Positions 59,912-64,000 of a stretch of DNA of 64,000 bases are shown here, piece after piece (positions within the stretch are counted from its first letter, which is position 1; every line of letters begins with the position of its first letter). The translations under genes were made by a program, and so were the position numbers. This DNA is from an uncultured Rothia sp. (lineage in GTDB: Bacteria; Actinomycetota; Actinomycetes; Actinomycetales; Micrococcaceae). The stretch is from NCBI GenBank assembly GCA_946222285.1, contig CAMIIP010000003.1:1-64000 (forward strand), read 5' to 3'. Below the pieces are notes generated by a model. It ran no database searches. It saw only the letters and a program-made list of their open reading frames with translations, and was not told where the DNA came from.

Positions 59912-61322
59912 TGATGGGCCTTTCTTCAGGGCTTTTGAATAGACGGCGTCGGGTGCGCAGAGCCAAACCTGTAGCCACGGTAATAATGCCAATGCGACCA
60001 ACGAACATGAGCACCGTCAAAATGTATATACACGAGGGTGGCAGATTGGCTGCCAGACCTACAGATAGCCCGCAGGTGGCGTAGGCAGAGATCGCTTCAA
60101 AGAGAACTCTGTCTAAGCTCTCTCCAGTGATATAAACGATTGCTGCTGTGCCGAGAAATACGATCACCCCGCTCATCATAATGACGGAGATAGCAATACG
60201 GAGCACTGAATCTGGAATGGTGCGATTGAAGGCAACCACAAACTGATCGCCTCGGGCTTCGGCGATTACTGCGAGAATGACAACGGTGATAGTGGTAATT
60301 TTGACGCCGCCGGCAGTTGAAGCAGAGCCACCGCCAATGAACATCAGCACATCGGTAATCAGCAGAGTGATGGGGTTAGCATCGTTCATGTCCACGAGGT
60401 TGAACCCGCCAGAACGCGTCATAATCGAAGCAAAAAAAGAATTGAGAACTTTATCGCCGAACCCTAGAGAGCCAATGGTTTGAGGATTAGACCATTCAAA
60501 AAATCCCCAGAAGAGGGCGCCCAAGAAGAGCAGTGCAACGGTACCTAGCATGGTCAGCTTGGTGGTGAGGTTCCAGCGATTGAAGCGAAAGGGGTTCTGC
60601 TGAAGAACCAGAATAACGGGAAATCCTAAGGATCCGATAAAAACACCAACGCAGAGGGGGAGTAAGAGCCAGAGATCATGACCGTAAGGCACTAGTCCGT
60701 CGCTGTGCGGAGTGAATCCTGCATTGTTAAAGGCTGAGACCGAATAAAAAATTCCGTGCCAGATACTTTCAAACAGGGATTCCCCAAGAAGTATAAAGCG
60801 TGGAATGAGAACTAGGGCGATAATCGCTTCAAAAGAAATAGAGGTGACTGCTACCGTCTTTAGCACCGAACCTAACTCGCCGAGCTTGCCAATATTCATG
60901 GCTTCTTGTGCGATGAGTTTAGAACGCAGACCGAGTTTTCGCCCAACCGCCATCGCTAGTAGAGAGGTCATGGTCAGGGTTCCTAATCCACCAATCTGAA
61001 AAGCGAGCAGAATCATGAGCTGACCAAAGAAAGACCACTGGAGTGCGGTAGAGACTGTGGTGAGCCCGGTAACCGTCACCGCCGACGTCGCTGTAAACAG
61101 CGCATGATGAAAAGCAACAGGCTGGCCGTTGTTCGAGGAGAGCGGCAACATGAGCATAGCGGTAAAGAAAATAATGACGGCGGCAAAAGCGAAGATTGCC
61201 ATACGGGAAGGGGAGCTGCCTACTGTGCGATCGATGAGATCACGAATGTCGGTGAGTACTCCCACCAGACGACTTTTGCGTGTTGCCGGTTCAAAATCAC
61301 CATCGAAAGTTGTCTCTGCCAT
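59904..61322 (-). CDS. ktrB: KtrB/TrkH-type potassium uptake channel
   Basis: A 472-residue K+ transporter with four M1-P-M2 repeats. The selectivity filter segments are visible: TVTGLTT, NNAGFTPH, TRSGGFNLVD and TCGLSVGL, each with the conserved Gly. The N-terminal 40 residues are cytosolic. Paired with ktrA, it gives a complete Ktr system for K+ homeostasis and osmotic response. A strong ribosome site (AAGGAGGTG) precedes the ATG. Confidence 0.93.
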   Translation of the reverse strand: MAETTFDGDFEPATRKSRLVGVLTDIRDLIDRTVGSSPSRMAIFAFAAVIIFFTAMLMLPLSSNNGQPVAFHHALFTATSAVTVTGLTTVSTALQWSFFGQLMILLAFQIGGLGTLTMTSLLAMAVGRKLGLRSKLIAQEAMNIGKLGELGSVLKTVAVTSISFEAIIALVLIPRFILLGESLFESIWHGIFYSVSAFNNAGFTPHSDGLVPYGHDLWLLLPLCVGVFIGSLGFPVILVLQQNPFRFNRWNLTTKLTMLGTVALLFLGALFWGFFEWSNPQTIGSLGFGDKVLNSFFASIMTRSGGFNLVDMNDANPITLLITDVLMFIGGGSASTAGGVKITTITVVILAVIAEARGDQFVVAFNRTIPDSVLRIAISVIMMSGVIVFLGTAAIVYITGESLDRVLFEAISAYATCGLSVGLAANLPPSCIYILTVLMFVGRIGIITVATGLALRTRRRLFKSPEERPIIG

Positions 61323-61462
61323 GGCTCACCTCCTTATCATGTGGGCATCGTTAGCCTTATTTAGCTTAGTCCGGTTCAGCAGAAAGTGGCATCTTGCTCG
61401 ATGAGTATGTAGGGTGTATTTATTATCTGTGAGCAAGGTTACGAATACTTGAAGGGGTGAAC

Positions 61463-62671
61463 ATGGGATTTGTTGAAAAATGCACCCCGGTTCCGACAGC
61501 TTTTATATGGGATCCCGCCATGGGTGAATACTTCTTTGGAGATCATCACCCCATGCATCCCAGCAGGCTGGATGTAACGTCGCATCTGGCTGAGTCCTTA
61601 GGACTTTATGATCTCGAAAATATCACTCTTGAAAAACCTGAGGCGGCTACGGATGCACAGTTGCAGCTCGTTCACAGTCAGGAATATATTGACAGGGTAA
61701 AGTCCGTGAGCGCAGATCCTGACCTGGTACTTACAGAATACGGATTGGGAACCGAAGACACCCCCATTTTTCGTGGCATGCATGAGGCAAGCGCACGTTT
61801 GGCAGGTGCGAGCTATCTAGCCGCAGAGTTGATTGCCAACGAAAAAGTACTTCACGCCGTCAATTTTGCTGGCGGAATGCATCATGCCTCCCGGAATAAA
61901 GCCAGCGGATTCTGCATTTATAACGACTGCGCGCTGGCAATACAGCACCTGCTTGATCGGGGATTTAGCAGGGTTGCCTATGTAGACGTCGATGCTCATC
62001 ACGGCGACGGTACGCAAAACATTTTTTGGAATGACCCTCGCGTGCTCACTATTTCGATGCACGAGACAGGCATGAAGCTGTTTCCCGGTACCGGCTTTAG
62101 CAATGAAACTGGACCAGAAGGAAAAGCCAGCGGAACGTCGGTGAACATTGCCATTCCCGAGACCGCTTCCGACGCAGACTGGATACGAGCTTTTGATGCG
62201 GTTATTCCAGCGGTTCTTAAAGAGTTTTCTCCGGAGATTATTGTTAGCCAGCACGGTTGTGACTCGCACCAGAGCGATACGATGAGCCATCTGGGAATCA
62301 GTATTGAATGTCAGCGCGAGATAGCCGCCTATATGGCGGTACTCGCCAAGGAGCTGTGCCAAGACCGCTGGATAGCTACAGGCGGGGGTGGCTATTCGAT
62401 TTATGAGGCTGTACCCCGAGCCTGGACTCATCTCATGGCGATTGCTGCTGGATATCCGTTGAATATAAATCTACCTACCCCCGCTTCTTGGCAGAAGTAT
62501 GTGCTAGAAAAATACGGGGTTCAAGCTCCTGTACTGATGGGAGACCGAGCAGAAGTTCAATGGCATACCTGGGAAATTGGTTTTAACCCAGAGGACGCAA
62601 CAGACCGGAGTGTCATGGCAACACGTAAGGCAATTTTTCCGCTGTGGGGTCTTGACCCTTGGCTTGATTAA
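61463..62671 (+). CDS. AcuC-like histone deacetylase-family protein
   Basis: A 402-residue class I/II HDAC-fold hydrolase. Zinc ligands and catalytic His are in place: GGMHHASRNKASGFCIYND, YVDVDAHHGDGTQ, ISMHETG, SQHGCDSH and TGGGGYS. It starts MGFVEKCTPVPTAF. AcuC-type enzymes deacetylate lysines, classically on acetyl-CoA synthetase, which is also encoded in this window; that link is an inference. ATG 61463 is preferred over GTG 61457 because AAGGGG is better spaced for it. Confidence 0.92.
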   Translation: MGFVEKCTPVPTAFIWDPAMGEYFFGDHHPMHPSRLDVTSHLAESLGLYDLENITLEKPEAATDAQLQLVHSQEYIDRVKSVSADPDLVLTEYGLGTEDTPIFRGMHEASARLAGASYLAAELIANEKVLHAVNFAGGMHHASRNKASGFCIYNDCALAIQHLLDRGFSRVAYVDVDAHHGDGTQNIFWNDPRVLTISMHETGMKLFPGTGFSNETGPEGKASGTSVNIAIPETASDADWIRAFDAVIPAVLKEFSPEIIVSQHGCDSHQSDTMSHLGISIECQREIAAYMAVLAKELCQDRWIATGGGGYSIYEAVPRAWTHLMAIAAGYPLNINLPTPASWQKYVLEKYGVQAPVLMGDRAEVQWHTWEIGFNPEDATDRSVMATRKAIFPLWGLDPWLD

Positions 62672-62836
62672 AGAGATGCTCTCTTGAGATGTTTATTTAT
62701 ATTTGAAATAGAGTATAAAGGCTGATGGAAGCAGAAAAAGGCTTAGAGAGACCTGAGTTTCTGAAACTTTCCAGAGAATGAGAAACGAAACGGTGTCTTT
62801 TCATTCGTCACCGGTTATATATGTAATTATTGACCT

Positions 62837-63601
62837 ATGATTGATGACGTTTTTGCAGTTATCGCAGATCCTACTCGTCGCCAGATTCTTCGGGAACTTT
62901 CTCGAGGAGAACGCCCCGTGGGCGATTTGGTGAATGAGATGAAAGTCAGTCAGCCAACCGTTTCGAAACACCTTAAAGTTCTTCGAACCGCCGGTCTCGT
63001 TGAGACCAAAGCTGTTGGGCAAAAACGATTCTATTCACTGGTATCAGTTCCCCTGATAGAGGTATCAACCTGGATTGAATCGTTGAACTCAACAGCTGAA
63101 CAGGCTGAGACTTCTGCTGAATCTGTCGATGAATTCCCCCGGCTACAAGAATCACCGTCTATTGCTTCTGCATCGGTGAACGAACCTTCTGCAACCGATG
63201 CGGTAGAAACCGCTACATTTGATATGGGACAAGAAGGCGCGACTTTTGATGCGAATCAGCCTCGCCATTCCAGCGCGGCTATTAGCTTCAGTCCGCTCAA
63301 ACCTTTTGTGCCGGTTTCTCTTGAGACGTTCTCTAACGATGAAAAATCACCGAAAGAGAGCCTCACGGAAGAGGGTTTGATAGAAACGTATCAGGAACAA
63401 GTTTCTATTGAAGCCCCAGCAGATGAACCTGAAGAGTCCACACCTGGGCTAGTAGAACAAACGGATGTTTTGAAGGAGCTGACAATTCAAGAACTTCCCG
63501 CACTTCCTAGCGCATCTGAGGAACCTTATGGGTCTCAGCAGGATGAGCAGCGCGGACTATTTGCAACACTTTCTCGGTGGGGACGACGACGTTCTCGCTA
63601 A
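62837..63601 (+). CDS. ArsR-family regulator with long disordered C-terminal tail
   Basis: A 254-residue protein. The first 90 residues are a typical ArsR winged helix (VIADPTRRQILRELSRGERPVGDL, recognition helix VSQPTVSKHLKVL, wing VGQKRFYSL). No metal-binding Cys pattern is visible. The remaining 160 residues are low-complexity, rich in Glu, Ser, Ala and Pro, ending in a basic GRRRSR. ArsR proteins are usually 90-120 residues, so the tail is unusual. The start ATG at 62837 has no clear ribosome site. Confidence 0.85.
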   Translation: MIDDVFAVIADPTRRQILRELSRGERPVGDLVNEMKVSQPTVSKHLKVLRTAGLVETKAVGQKRFYSLVSVPLIEVSTWIESLNSTAEQAETSAESVDEFPRLQESPSIASASVNEPSATDAVETATFDMGQEGATFDANQPRHSSAAISFSPLKPFVPVSLETFSNDEKSPKESLTEEGLIETYQEQVSIEAPADEPEESTPGLVEQTDVLKELTIQELPALPSASEEPYGSQQDEQRGLFATLSRWGRRRSR

Positions 63602-63640
63602 ATCACTCAACTCTTCGCGGAAAGATCTTAGAAACCATCA

Positions 63641-64000
63641 ATGTCTGTTAACGAAAAAATTCTTACCTGGTTAGAAACAGAATTGTTTGAGGGGCGCCTT
63701 GAACTGGGACAAAATCTGCCCAACGATCGCAAAATAGCACGCATCGTAGGGGCAAGCCATTCCAGTACTAGAGAAGCTCTCAAACAACTAGAAATTATGG
63801 GCATCTTGTGCCTGTTTGAGGGTAAAAGGAAAACCATCATTGCCCGTTTAGTGGCGGAACCTTTTACCTCTGCTACGCCCGCGCTCCGTTTGCAGATGTC
63901 TACCTCGCGCCATCCCATGCGTGATATCGTGCAGACTCGAATTCTTCTTGAATCCTGGGCTGTGTCTCAATCGAGAGCTAGCGAACAAGACCTTGATGAG
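63641..64000 (+). CDS. GntR/FadR-family regulator (5' part, cut by window end)
   Basis: The first 120 codons of an FCD-type GntR regulator: MSVNEKILTWLETELFEGRL, a winged helix with LPNDRKIARIVGASHSSTREALKQLEIMG, a basic linker, and the start of the FCD domain (DIVQTRILLESWAVSQ). The frame is open at the window edge. It lies 40 nt after the ArsR-like gene and could be co-transcribed. The substrate cannot be inferred from the part visible. It is a different protein from the LldR-like regulator at 13 kb. Confidence 0.88.
   Translation, partial: MSVNEKILTWLETELFEGRLELGQNLPNDRKIARIVGASHSSTREALKQLEIMGILCLFEGKRKTIIARLVAEPFTSATPALRLQMSTSRHPMRDIVQTRILLESWAVSQSRASEQDLDE

Overview
The window reads as chromosomal DNA of a moderate-G+C actinobacterium. 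I infer Micrococcaceae, most likely Rothia (dentocariosa-like). The reasons are the actinobacterial families present (bacterial SCP-like protein, MarP-type protease, GlxR/Crp, Rv3654c-like TadE protein, DUF4177, topoisomerase I with a lysine-rich tail), many start codons placed 6-7 nt after a TANNNT box (leaderless genes), and many GTG/TTG starts. The species is an inference. No phage, plasmid, insertion sequence, rRNA or CRISPR was seen. One tRNA gene (tRNA-Pro, CGG) is present.

Layout. 0-13 kb: purine genes purM-purF (minus) and purD, purC (plus), interleaved with a TetR/flavin monooxygenase pair, an SCP-like/asparaginase pair and a TetR/MMPL exporter pair. 13-19 kb: an L-lactate module with a GntR regulator, a lactate permease and divergent lutABC. 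19-22 kb: membrane proteins (CPA2 antiporter, acyltransferase-like protein) and tRNA-Pro. 22-26 kb: a heterodimeric ABC exporter, one subunit of which is split by a +1 frameshift. 26-40 kb: a block whose content resembles M. tuberculosis Rv3667-Rv3683: metallophosphoesterase, PBP, DUF4177, RidA, NUDIX, Crp, MarP, aroQ, acs, nth, NUDIX, plus a family A polymerase. 40-46.5 kb: the Tad/Flp pilus locus with its neighbouring DEAD/DEAH helicase (the 'helicase/secretion neighbourhood'). 46.6-54 kb: oxidoreductases, TrhO, acetyltransferases, a methyltransferase and an FMN-barrel protein. 54-59 kb: topA, a TIM-barrel isomerase and proC. 59-61 kb: KtrB/KtrA potassium uptake. 61-64 kb: AcuC-like deacetylase, an ArsR protein with a long tail, and a GntR regulator cut by the window end.

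The most notable observation is that the Tad/helicase neighbourhood is damaged while its surroundings look intact. tadA and tadC each carry one in-frame TAG where Gln (CAG) would fit, and the helicase gene has a 61-bp insertion with a 29-bp direct repeat plus a separate 1-nt frameshift. This suggests recent loss of the pilus machine, unless the changes are sequencing errors or the amber codons are read through. Other signals are two paired operator systems next to TetR genes, an 85-bp element with 16-bp terminal inverted repeats, two perfect DnaA boxes upstream of tadA, and at least eight predicted leaderless genes. I found no clearly new defence or biosynthetic system.
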